Positions 1 through 7,066 of a DNA stretch of 11,453 nt are shown piece after piece. A program made the translations under genes and the position numbers. Origin of the DNA: Burkholderiales bacterium (lineage in GTDB: Bacteria > Pseudomonadota > Gammaproteobacteria > Burkholderiales > Usitatibacteraceae); contig JACMOJ010000122.1 of the NCBI GenBank assembly GCA_014378085.1, positions 1-11,453 on the forward strand, in the 5' to 3' direction. Each line of letters opens with the position of its first letter. The first letter of the stretch is position 1. The notes beneath the pieces were generated by a model that did not search any database, had not been told where the DNA came from, and worked only from the letters and a program-made list of their open reading frames with translations.

Positions 1-1552
1 CGCGATACGACGCGGCGTCATCGCTGCCAGAAGCGGGCGCCATCAACGATGCTTTAGAAGGCATGGCGTCCGGATAACGTTTCGCGAGTGAGGCAAATTC
101 TTCTCCCAACCAGCGCGGCGTGGCCACTGGCGAGGATTTTTTCGGGTCGAGCTTGCGCACCAGCCGCTGCGCGAGTACGGCACGCACTGAAGTGGCGAGC
201 AGAAACGGCTCGATCCCCATTTCCAACAGGCGCGTAAATGCGGATGGTGCATCGTTGGTGTGGATGGTTGCTAATACGAGGTGCCCGGTCAGCGCCGACT
301 GAATCGCAATTTCCGCCGTCTCGGCATCCCGAATCTCACCAATCATGATCACGTCTGGGTCGTGACGCAAAATCGAGCGCAACGCACGCGCAAATGTGTA
401 GCCAATATCTGAGTGGGTTTGGATCTGCGTGATGCCCGACATACGATATTCGACGGGATCTTCCACCGTCACAATCTTCAAACTGCGATCGTTAATCGCG
501 GACAACGCAGAATAGAGCGTGGTACTTTTGCCCGAGCCGGTCGGCCCTGTCACCAGCACGATGCCGTTGGGTTGTTTCAAAATCTCTTGGAATGCTTTGA
601 GGATGTCGGGCGACATGCCCAGTGACGCCAATGACAAGTCGGCACGCTCTTTTGGCAGCAGGCGCAGCACCAATGATTCGCCATGCACGCCCGGGATCGC
701 CGAAACGCGGATATCCATTTCAACTCCTGACACACGCGTGGTGATGCGCCCGTCTTGCGGCAAGCGCCGCTCGGCAATATCGAGCCCGGAGATCAGTTTT
801 ACCCGAGAGGCAATGGCATCAAATCCATCGCGCGGGCGCGCCATCCGTGTTTGTAATACGCCATCCACCCGCAACCGCACTTCAAATTCACGCTCGCCCG
901 GCTCAATATGAATGTCGGATGCCCGCTCATCGACCGCCTGCGCGAGGACGTTGTTGACAAACTCAATCACCGGCGCTTCCTCAGCAAGTTCGCGTAGATA
1001 ATTTGCGTCGCCAAGGTTGCCGACACGCCGGCTACCTCTCTCGGTATCCCGCAGCATCTGTGTCAGCCGCGCTACATCGTTACTACGCGCCCAGCAAAAT
1101 TGAAACGACCTAAACGACTGCTTACCTGCCGCATGTGCCACTAATTCATTTAACTCACGGTCCAACGGATCTTTTGCGGCAATCAGTAGCTGATTAGCGC
1201 GCATAAACGGTATCGCTTCACGCCCCTGCCACCAAGAATTGGTGAGCGCGAGGAAAGTTACAGCCTCAGCGACCTCCGCGCTGTTAGGCAGTTCATCCGA
1301 AGCCAGCAGCGAAATATCGGTCTGCGCACTCAGGTGCGGTAACAGCGCATCTTCAGACAGCGCCCCCATCCGTACCAACACCGCGCCCAGCCGCCCGCTT
1401 GCAGACCGCAATGCATTCGGCGTAGCTGCACCGATCATTGGCTTGCCCATCTCCTGTTGGAAGGCGAGTGCCTTATCGACATCGGTTGGCGAAATTTTCC
1501 CCGCGGCGACCAGCCTTGCCCCAATAACGTCGTCTTCTATAACTGTTGTCAT
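1..1552 (-). CDS. gspE: Type II secretion ATPase GspE (5' part, C-terminus off the window)
   Basis: Cytoplasmic hexameric motor ATPase that powers pseudopilus assembly in type II secretion. The 517 visible codons hold an N-terminal GspE/MshE-type domain (RLGAVLVRMG near residue 53), then the central ATPase core. Walker A GPTGSGKST lies at residues 336-344. It is followed by the Asp box (VTVEDPVEYR), Walker B (DPDVIMIGEIRDAETA), the His box (GHLVLATIHTNDA) and AQRLVRKL. In most GspE proteins the next residues are the first CxxC of a zinc-binding tetracysteine motif. Here they are DPKK, so the first cysteine pair is absent; the second pair would lie beyond the left edge. The start is uncertain: ATG at 1552 is used, and an in-frame ATG at 1570 would add six residues. 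Neither has a Shine-Dalgarno sequence, and the mRNA just upstream is pyrimidine-rich. PilB is the main alternative, but gspG in the same window favours GspE. Confidence 0.93.
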   Translation of the reverse strand, partial: MTTVIEDDVIGARLVAAGKISPTDVDKALAFQQEMGKPMIGAATPNALRSASGRLGAVLVRMGALSEDALLPHLSAQTDISLLASDELPNSAEVAEAVTFLALTNSWWQGREAIPFMRANQLLIAAKDPLDRELNELVAHAAGKQSFRSFQFCWARSNDVARLTQMLRDTERGSRRVGNLGDANYLRELAEEAPVIEFVNNVLAQAVDERASDIHIEPGEREFEVRLRVDGVLQTRMARPRDGFDAIASRVKLISGLDIAERRLPQDGRITTRVSGVEMDIRVSAIPGVHGESLVLRLLPKERADLSLASLGMSPDILKAFQEILKQPNGIVLVTGPTGSGKSTTLYSALSAINDRSLKIVTVEDPVEYRMSGITQIQTHSDIGYTFARALRSILRHDPDVIMIGEIRDAETAEIAIQSALTGHLVLATIHTNDAPSAFTRLLEMGIEPFLLATSVRAVLAQRLVRKLDPKKSSPVATPRWLGEEFASLAKRYPDAMPSKASLMAPASGSDDAASYR

Positions 1553-1570
1553 GATCGTTTGCGTTTGCAT

Positions 1571-1629
1571 GGGGAGGGATGGAAAAAAGGAAAAAAGGAG
1601 GAAGGGAGGAGGAAAAGGATGAAGAGAAG
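1571..1629 (+). repeat. Polypurine/polypyrimidine tract
   Basis: About 59 nt almost entirely A and G on the plus strand, interrupted only by T at 1580 and 1620. It lies directly upstream of gspE, so the gspE transcript, if it begins further upstream, carries a C/U-rich leader where a purine-rich ribosome binding site would be expected. Such tracts can form triplex DNA or bind ribosomal protein S1 as single-stranded pyrimidine RNA; either role here is inference. Confidence 0.7.
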
Positions 1630-2024
1630 TGTATCCGCAATGACCGCTGGGAAAGTCGCTATCCCACACCGCATCACGCTAGCGTCGTTCAATAGCGACA
1701 AAAACAGGCAAAAATGGTGGATAAACAAAGCCGCCAGACCGCATAGGGTATCGGACCATACCGTTCATCGGCTCCGCCCGCAATCGCGCTGAAATGTAGC
1801 CCGCTACACTTGCGCATCCATTGAAGACAAAATATTCTCACGCGTGCAGTAGAGCAACTCCTTGAGGCAGCAACATCGCAACACAAAGAAGCACCAGGCG
1901 ACACATTGCAGCCATTTGGGAGTTGCACGTTATACTTAAACCGATTTCTCACGTTTAAGGCGATGTTGTAATATTGCAACACAACCGACACAAATCCGAG
2001 AGATACGTAGCGGGATTTGCAAAG
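1630..2024. other. Non-coding intergenic stretch with two palindromes
   Basis: No convincing gene is present. A perfect hairpin palindrome TGTAGC-CC-GCTACA lies at 1795-1808. A near-perfect 18-nt palindrome, TGTTGTAATATTGCAACA, lies at 1964-1981 with one mismatched pair. Either could be a binding site for a dimeric regulator acting on gspE or on the exported-protein gene at 2208. A 118-codon open frame on the minus strand (1689-2045) has cysteine-rich, unpatterned composition and no ribosome binding site, so it is not called. Confidence 0.5.
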
Positions 2025-2074
2025 TGGTAAAGATTTCTTTACCATTGCGTCGGCGTCGTTATAAACTTACGACG
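2025..2074 (+). promoter_or_regulatory. Candidate sigma70 promoter overlapped by two inverted repeats
   Basis: A -35-like TTTACC at 2038-2043 and a -10-like TATAAA at 2060-2065 are 16 nt apart. The predicted start near 2072 would give a leader of about 136 nt for the gene at 2208. The -35 lies in the right arm of a perfect inverted repeat, TGGTAAAG-ATTT-CTTTACCA (2025-2044). The -10 lies in the loop of a second one, CGTCGT-(9 nt)-ACGACG (2054-2074). Palindromes on promoter elements suggest repressor operators. The repeats are seen directly; the promoter call is by consensus matching only. Confidence 0.45.
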
Positions 2075-2093
2075 TCAGCGAGGCGGATTACGA

Positions 2094-2203
2094 TTCTTTG
2101 AAGGTAATACCATCGCGCCGGCGCGATTACAAAAAGAACGAGCTGCCAAGCTAAACCGTTATGAAAATTTTTGTTAGATCTAACACAATCCTTCAAAGGA
2201 GAC
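2094..2203 (+). promoter_or_regulatory. Structured mRNA leader with an anti-Shine-Dalgarno segment
   Basis: Positions 2094-2104 (TTCTTTGAAGG) can pair with 2190-2200 (CCTTCAAAGGA) in an 11-bp helix with one G-U wobble, covering most of the AAGGAG ribosome binding site at 2196-2201. The enclosed segment holds two perfect palindromes: ATCGCGCCGGCGCGAT (2112-2127) and TGTTAGATCTAACA (2172-2185). Together these could form a multi-branched leader that closes or opens the ribosome binding site. No known riboswitch class is recognised. The complementarity is directly visible; a regulatory role is inferred. Confidence 0.5.
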
Positions 2204-2207
2204 AGTA

Positions 2208-3893
2208 ATGAGAGTTTCAAAGAATCAAGTCACACTATTAGCTGCAGCAGTTGCGTCACTGTTTGCCATGTCCGCAAATGCGCAGGTCAACCTTAACTCA
2301 GCTGGTGGCGTAACTGGTAGTTACACCCCAGGCAAAGCGATTCCGTTCGCATCTGAATTAACTATTACTCCAACCACAGGTATCCCGCTTACTGGTCCGG
2401 TAAACGGCTTCGATATCGGTTCAGTCGGCGCAGGCGGCGCTTTCGTTGTTGCCAACGGCGCTGTTACACAGGCGGCGCTTGACGTTATCACCGGTGTACC
2501 TTTGGGTGTTGGTATCGTCGGCGGTCAGAAACGCTTTATTCGCTTGGATTTGTCCGGCGGCGCGCGTTTCGGCACCGGCTTGGGTAACTTAGTATCAACC
2601 GCAAACATCGCTGCAACATTGAGCGTAGCAGCCGGCGGCCAAGGCGGAACAATTACTGCAGGCGGTACAGGTACTGGGCAGTTTGCTGGCATCACCATCG
2701 CCCTTGGCGGTGTTGGTTCGTCATTTGTTGTCTATGAAGTTACTGCTGGTGCTGCTGGTAACGTCCAAAACGACATCTTCCAGGTCGATATTCCAGTGGT
2801 TAACATGACGTCGAACACCAACGCCGTTGGTATCACTTACAGCATATTTGAATTCCTGACGGGCGCTTCGCAAGCTTCTGGTGCGGTATTTACGCGCACC
2901 ACGCCATTGTTTGCACCAGTTCGTGCGACTCGCTTTGGCTTGTCAGCGCCGGGTGGCGGAACGGCAGTTGCTGCTAACGGTTTCCGTGACTTCGGTGCAA
3001 ACTCGTTTCGCGTAAACCTAGGCGCAGTTGCTCTGAGCCGTACAGCGTCCTACTCCACCAACGTTTACACGAGTGCTGATGCTTTGGATGCTGCTGGTGT
3101 TGCAATTACTTCCGCTGCACAGGTCGTAAATACAGGTGCCGCTGGCTCGATGGCGCTAGCCGGTGATTTCTCAGCCGCTGCTGCTCCATCAAGCGTTTAC
3201 AGCATGCAAAGGGGCACTGGTACTGGGACGTGTTTGCCTGATCCTTCAAACAACATCAACCCGCTTGACGTTGCAACTGCTGTCTCGGCAACTGGCGCGA
3301 CTGTTCCATTGGTCCCGACTAGCATGGCGCTTCTGGTAAGCAACACTGCTCTTGCTGATCTGTTAAACGCACCTGGTGGTGTCCGTTATTGCTACCTTGT
3401 TAACGGTGCAGTTGCGTTGGGTTCACCAGTACAAGGGTACACGGCTACGCTAACGGCAACCCCATTAGCTAACTTCACGCTGCCGGCTTACGTTGCCACG
3501 CTTGGTTCAATTGGTCGTGACGGCGTAGCATTGGAGTCGCCTTGGGTTACCTCAACACCGGGATTCATCAGCCGTTTCTTCTTGACTGATACCCGCACAC
3601 CTGCCGTCGCCCCTGCAACCCCGCTTGTCGCAACCGCTTGGACAGCAGTGGTACGTAACGCATCAGGCGTTGTGACTGGTGGAACTTTGACGGGTAACGT
3701 TGCTGCAAGTACAGTTGCACGCGTCGATTTGACAACGTTGTTGCCTGCTGATACAACAGCCTCCCCAGGCCCGTATCAGGTAACCTTCACCGTTGGCGGC
3801 ACGGGTACACCTGCTCTGCAGATTACTTATGTCCTTACATCGCCGAACGGTTCAGTTACAACGATGCCGACATACCGCCTCGGCGCCCGTTAA
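2208..3893 (+). CDS. Exported Gly/Ala/Thr/Val-rich protein, possible surface-layer-type protein
   Basis: A 561-residue protein I cannot place in a named family. Residues 1-26 are a Sec signal peptide (basic start, hydrophobic core, SANA-Q cleavage site). The mature part is low in charge and rich in Gly, Ala, Thr, Val and Ser, as in secreted beta-sandwich or S-layer-like proteins, with only two cysteines (342 and 395). Residues 106-230 (RFIRLDLSGGARFGT ... YSIFEFLTGAS) resemble residues 80-205 of the minus-strand exported protein at 4949-7066. The C-terminal third (ALESPWVTSTPGFISRFFLT onward) looks like another beta domain. The start has a strong site, AAGGAG, six bases before ATG. Codon choice (AAC, ATC, TTC, GGT/GGC, CGT/CGC), the clean terminator and the elaborate leader all point to high expression. 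No membrane anchor or PEP-CTERM-type sorting tail is seen. An S-layer role or T2SS substrate status is inference. Confidence 0.9.
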   Translation: MRVSKNQVTLLAAAVASLFAMSANAQVNLNSAGGVTGSYTPGKAIPFASELTITPTTGIPLTGPVNGFDIGSVGAGGAFVVANGAVTQAALDVITGVPLGVGIVGGQKRFIRLDLSGGARFGTGLGNLVSTANIAATLSVAAGGQGGTITAGGTGTGQFAGITIALGGVGSSFVVYEVTAGAAGNVQNDIFQVDIPVVNMTSNTNAVGITYSIFEFLTGASQASGAVFTRTTPLFAPVRATRFGLSAPGGGTAVAANGFRDFGANSFRVNLGAVALSRTASYSTNVYTSADALDAAGVAITSAAQVVNTGAAGSMALAGDFSAAAAPSSVYSMQRGTGTGTCLPDPSNNINPLDVATAVSATGATVPLVPTSMALLVSNTALADLLNAPGGVRYCYLVNGAVALGSPVQGYTATLTATPLANFTLPAYVATLGSIGRDGVALESPWVTSTPGFISRFFLTDTRTPAVAPATPLVATAWTAVVRNASGVVTGGTLTGNVAASTVARVDLTTLLPADTTASPGPYQVTFTVGGTGTPALQITYVLTSPNGSVTTMPTYRLGAR

Positions 3894-3933
3894 GTTGTAA
3901 CGGAGTAGTTGCTGAAGCAAGATGTAGTAGTCC

Positions 3934-3962
3934 AAAAAGGGGAGCTTAGGCTCCCCTTTTTC
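3934..3962 (+). terminator. Rho-independent terminator of the 561-residue exported protein gene
   Basis: A perfect 12-bp stem, AAAAAGGGGAGC / GCTCCCCTTTTT, with loop TTAG. The right arm ends in five T followed by CTTT. It lies 41 nt after the stop codon at 3893. The A-tract and T-tract flanks make it potentially active in both directions, but no minus-strand gene ends nearby. Confidence 0.92.
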
Positions 3963-3967
3963 TTTGG

Positions 3968-3997
3968 TTGCGACAGTATTTAAACCGTTTTTATCTT
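3968..3997 (+). promoter_or_regulatory. Weak candidate promoter for the pseudo-phosphatase gene
   Basis: TTGCGA (3968-3973) and TATCTT (3992-3997) are 18 nt apart, directly after the terminator and about 54 nt before the next start codon. The match is moderate. It is listed because a strong terminator separates the two genes, so the downstream gene needs its own promoter. Confidence 0.3.
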
Positions 3998-4050
3998 ATG
4001 CAAGTTGCCGCATAAATCAAATTTCATTATTCCCCACCATTTGTACACAC

Positions 4051-4773
4051 ATGATCAAGTCTATTTACAATGCAATATTTGTTGCGACCCTTTTTTCATC
4101 CGCAGCCTTAGCTGCACCGCAGCCACAATTCACTTCACCGCCACTGGCGGTGTTATACGATGAACTGTTAACGGCGTTGGGAAAGGGCGAAAATTTAATC
4201 TATATCGTTCCCACTGAAACAGACGGTAAAAATCAGCCTAGCAGCGGGGAATGGTGGAAAAATTGTGTGCTGAACGAGCATCTCTCCGATCGCGGTCGCA
4301 AAGAAGCTAGGAAGTTGGGCGCAGCCTTCCGCAACATGGATTTCCCCTTCTTCCTTATCAGCGTAAGTGAAGTGTGCATAACACTCGAAATGGCGAGCAC
4401 CGTGTTTACGGGGTCGATACTAAAGTTTGATCCTACTTCCGACTTAAACCCAGCCGAGTTTCAACGCGCTCAATTTAATTACAAACCGGAAGTTATCTCA
4501 CTCCAAATCCACGGCGCTCTTGCTGGAAGCATTCAAATTGAAGAAAATTCGTTCATATTTGGTCACCGCCAGCCGAGCGCCATAGCGCCTCACCCGATCA
4601 TCAGTGAGCTCCAAGCTGGTGATACGGCAATCCTGTTCTTTTCTCCAACAGGAGAGTTGCGTCTGCGTGCGCGATTAGATGTTCGGCAATGGGAAGAGCT
4701 TGCAAAGTACGCTCAAAAATTAAAATCCGTCGCTACTAAAACACGCACGTCGCCGACGATCAAAAGAAAATGA
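4051..4773 (+). CDS. Exported histidine-phosphatase-like protein lacking catalytic residues
   Basis: A 240-residue protein with a signal peptide at residues 1-22 (MIKSIYNAIFVATLFSSAALA-A). The mature part follows the layout of periplasmic histidine phosphatases (phosphoglycerate mutase superfamily). An RHAETD-type motif is replaced by VPTETD (53-58). LSDRGRKEARKLGAAFRNMDFP (78-99) matches the usual LSexGrxqAxxLG segment. The SxYCRARxTA motif is replaced by SEVCITLEMA (106-115), and GHRQP (171-175) matches the late GHxP motif. The phospho-acceptor histidine position is therefore Pro54, and the two core arginines are Val53 and Ile110, while the later histidine remains. By family knowledge this should not carry out the usual phosphoenzyme chemistry. 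The start at 4051 is chosen for the signal peptide; it lacks a clear ribosome binding site. An in-frame frame opens at 3964, within the terminator tail, and is unlikely. It is convergent with the gene ending at 4949. Confidence 0.75.
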   Translation: MIKSIYNAIFVATLFSSAALAAPQPQFTSPPLAVLYDELLTALGKGENLIYIVPTETDGKNQPSSGEWWKNCVLNEHLSDRGRKEARKLGAAFRNMDFPFFLISVSEVCITLEMASTVFTGSILKFDPTSDLNPAEFQRAQFNYKPEVISLQIHGALAGSIQIEENSFIFGHRQPSAIAPHPIISELQAGDTAILFFSPTGELRLRARLDVRQWEELAKYAQKLKSVATKTRTSPTIKRK

Positions 4774-4803
4774 ACCGCGGTAAATGACGTGGGATGCCTC
4801 GCA

Positions 4804-4849
4804 CCGCTTTGCGTCCCCTTGACGCTCGCCGCTTTGCGTCCCTTTGACG
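4804..4849. repeat. Two-copy 25-nt tandem repeat
   Basis: Two 21-nt copies (4804-4824 and 4829-4849) that differ at one base, repeating with a 25-nt period in the short gap between convergent genes. Each contains GCTTTGCGTCCC and TTGACG. No coding or terminator function is evident. Confidence 0.8.
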
Positions 4850-4923
4850 GGCACTTTGCACTCGCTACCGCAACCACAAGACCAAAGCCCCAACATGGCA
4901 TGGTGGTTGTGCTACCGGCACCG

Positions 4924-4951
4924 CTGGCCACTGGCCACTGGCTACTGACTA
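4924..4951. repeat. Four-unit 7-nt tandem repeat reaching a stop codon
   Basis: Units CTGGCCA, CTGGCCA, CTGGCTA and CTGACTA run end to end. The last unit supplies the stop codon (TAG on the minus strand, 4949-4951) of the 705-residue protein gene. A slip of one 7-bp unit could therefore alter the reading frame end of that gene. Confidence 0.7.
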
Positions 4952-7066
4952 ACGATTCACGGGCACGAAACCTACGGGGAGAACACCGGCGTTCTCTAAA
5001 ATAATTGGCGCTCCGGCATTCGGCGCTAGCAGCCACACGGCAAGGATGCCACCGGGCTTAAGCCAGATGAGATCTAGAATTCCATCGCCATTTAGATCTG
5101 CTGTTGCAAAGAGCCGCCAAGAGGCGTCAGCAGTCGCAAGCGGCCGTACAGTTTGCTGTATTGCCTGGGTTGTTGGCGTACATGCAGCGTTGGGATCGTC
5201 TGGATTTGCAGTAGGCGGTGGCAAAATGAGGGACGTTCCATCCAGCACGAGAATACGATTTTGGCCAGTTGCCAATTCCCTGATTAAGATTTCGCCTCGC
5301 TTGCTGCCGGTGAAGTCGCCTGCCTTTAAGGCAACGAACCCAGCCGGAATACTTCCGGCAGCGAAATTTGCGCAAGTTCGCCCCGCTGTCGCAACCAACA
5401 CACGAAGCTGCTGTTCTGGACTGACATAAATCATATCTGCAGCGCGGTCCGCATTAATATCAACCGCACCGAGCAACTGCCAAGACAATGGCGCTCCGCC
5501 GCGCTTGCGCACGCGGGTTACGTCACTTCCATCCGTGAACCAAACGTATGAGACGCCGGTGTCGTCAGCGTTAGGGGATTGCCCGGTGAATCGCCAAACA
5601 ATATCACCGAAACCATCACCATCAAGGTCGCCAACAGCTTCTAGGCGCCAAGTCAACTTCACTGACCTCAGCGTTCGATCGGCATTTGCGCTCGCGTCTT
5701 TCCAAACACGGACATCCCCAGACTCACCCTGCCGCAGGTTCTGAAAAATCAAATCTGGAACGGTATTGCCGTCTAGGTCGGCGACTTGTAGGAGGCGGAA
5801 GTCGGGGCCTGGATCCGAAACGGCGATAAATTGAAGCTGCCCATTATTGAGCGTACCCACTAACGATCTTCCTTCGTCAGATCGCAGCAGAAGTGCCTGA
5901 AGCCCGTTATAAATTACCTGTTCTACGCTAGCTGACGTCGAAGCGGAGCCGGCGTCGCCAGTAAAAACTGCCGTAAACACATGAGTGCCGACCGTACGAT
6001 TAGCGGCAGGCACCTCGCATACGGCATTTGCACCGTCGCCGTTCGCAGTGATGAGGACGTTCTCGCAAAGTGTGCGGATCGAAGCTACTGCGGCCGGCTC
6101 GGTGAACGTGACTCGACCTGCAAGGCTGTTCCCCAAAATTGAGACCGTGAGAAAAACACGATCGCCCAATGTTGCCGCACTCCGACTACTTCGGAGTGTC
6201 GCCGAAGCGCTACCCCCGGCAGAAACCTGTTGGCCGCCAGCCAGCGTGCCAACACTGGCTGAAAAAAACATATCTCCAGCATACTCTGCTGTTACGGTCT
6301 GTAGACCAACGTTTGGGAACCCAGTTGTGCAGAGTACTACGCCCGCAGTCAAGGGGAGCGCACCGCACCCAGGCAAAACCACACCGTCTGATTTGAACGA
6401 GACTGCACCCGACGGGACGGCGGCGCTCACGAACGTTAGAACGCCGACCGGAGTGCCCTGAAAGATAAGCGAAGTGTTCGGCGCTGCTGCGCAACACCCT
6501 GAGGTTAGGGACTCGTGTACAGAAAATGACACGGTACTTGCAACTGAAGTTGTTGTGGAAGTCGAGAAAAGTTCGAGGGTTGGAAAAACGAACTTCACAA
6601 TATCGGTCATCCTCAGACCAGGCGCAGCAGGGATGATCTGAAATAAAACGAATGATGCACCAGCCGTGCCCCCCTGAACCACGGCAACGCTACTTAGCCC
6701 ACCGGGATTGCCAGGGACAGTAAGTTGGCTTGGAAGCACGGTACCAGCAAATCTGGCGCCATCAAATGAAAAGCGGAGATAGCGCGTCGATCCTTGAGGA
6801 GAGCCGACAGTCAGCGCAAATCGAAAATCCGCCGACACCCGTACCGGTTGAACCGTCGCGGTCAGCGTTACCGACTCCAACGTTCGCGATGGGTTCTTGT
6901 TAGACACAACTGAGGTCGTCGTCGTCTGCTGGCCGTTTACGCTGGGAGACGCCAACAACATCAACGCGGAACCTAACAACACGACCAATATTTCGGTGGC
7001 GGTGCCCCATCGCGCAAGCGATCGGTAAATATTATTTACTCCAACTCTAGCTACGTCACCGCGCAT
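4949..7066 (-). CDS. Exported Ig-like / FG-GAP (VCBS) repeat protein with a nested extra domain
   Basis: A 705-residue exported protein. The start at 7066 is set by GGGAGG four bases upstream and by the signal peptide it creates (residues 1-45, hydrophobic EILVVLLGSALMLLAS, cleavage near VNG-QQ). Upstream in-frame starts lack both. Residues 47-74 look like the first strands of a Big_3-type Ig domain (TTTTSVVSNKNPS ... VTLTATVQP). Residues 80-205 are the domain shared with the 2208-3893 protein. Residues 217-285 (PSGAVSFKSDG ... VTAEYAGD) resume the Ig fold. A second Ig-like domain spans 287-386. Residues 390-705 form a propeller-like region with calcium-loop motifs DLDGNTVPD (430), DLDGDGFGD (480), DINADRAAD (536), DFTGSKRGE (584) and DLNGDGILD (657); the third and fourth are degenerate. 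Such proteins are usually secreted or surface-bound adhesins or scaffolds. No catalytic domain is seen. It is divergent from gspG and may be a T2SS substrate, by location only. Confidence 0.88.
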   Translation of the reverse strand: MRGDVARVGVNNIYRSLARWGTATEILVVLLGSALMLLASPSVNGQQTTTTSVVSNKNPSRTLESVTLTATVQPVRVSADFRFALTVGSPQGSTRYLRFSFDGARFAGTVLPSQLTVPGNPGGLSSVAVVQGGTAGASFVLFQIIPAAPGLRMTDIVKFVFPTLELFSTSTTTSVASTVSFSVHESLTSGCCAAAPNTSLIFQGTPVGVLTFVSAAVPSGAVSFKSDGVVLPGCGALPLTAGVVLCTTGFPNVGLQTVTAEYAGDMFFSASVGTLAGGQQVSAGGSASATLRSSRSAATLGDRVFLTVSILGNSLAGRVTFTEPAAVASIRTLCENVLITANGDGANAVCEVPAANRTVGTHVFTAVFTGDAGSASTSASVEQVIYNGLQALLLRSDEGRSLVGTLNNGQLQFIAVSDPGPDFRLLQVADLDGNTVPDLIFQNLRQGESGDVRVWKDASANADRTLRSVKLTWRLEAVGDLDGDGFGDIVWRFTGQSPNADDTGVSYVWFTDGSDVTRVRKRGGAPLSWQLLGAVDINADRAADMIYVSPEQQLRVLVATAGRTCANFAAGSIPAGFVALKAGDFTGSKRGEILIRELATGQNRILVLDGTSLILPPPTANPDDPNAACTPTTQAIQQTVRPLATADASWRLFATADLNGDGILDLIWLKPGGILAVWLLAPNAGAPIILENAGVLPVGFVPVNR

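Noticed and set aside
1809..1838. TTGCGC and TATTCT with 17-nt spacing as a plus-strand promoter.
   Set aside because: Poor consensus matches and far from any start; TTTACC/TATAAA at 2038-2065 is better placed.
1689..2045. A 118-codon open frame on the minus strand in the gap upstream of the 561-residue protein gene.
   Set aside because: No ribosome binding site, cysteine-rich unpatterned composition, and it overlaps the promoter and palindromes that better explain this stretch.
2208..3893. Firm identification of the 561-residue protein as an S-layer protein or a T2SS substrate.
   Set aside because: Composition, signal peptide and expression signs fit, but no diagnostic S-layer motif or T2SS signal can be read from sequence.
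4804..4849. Repeat pair considered as the start of a CRISPR array.
   Set aside because: Only two copies with a 4-nt spacer and no cas genes; it is a simple tandem duplication.
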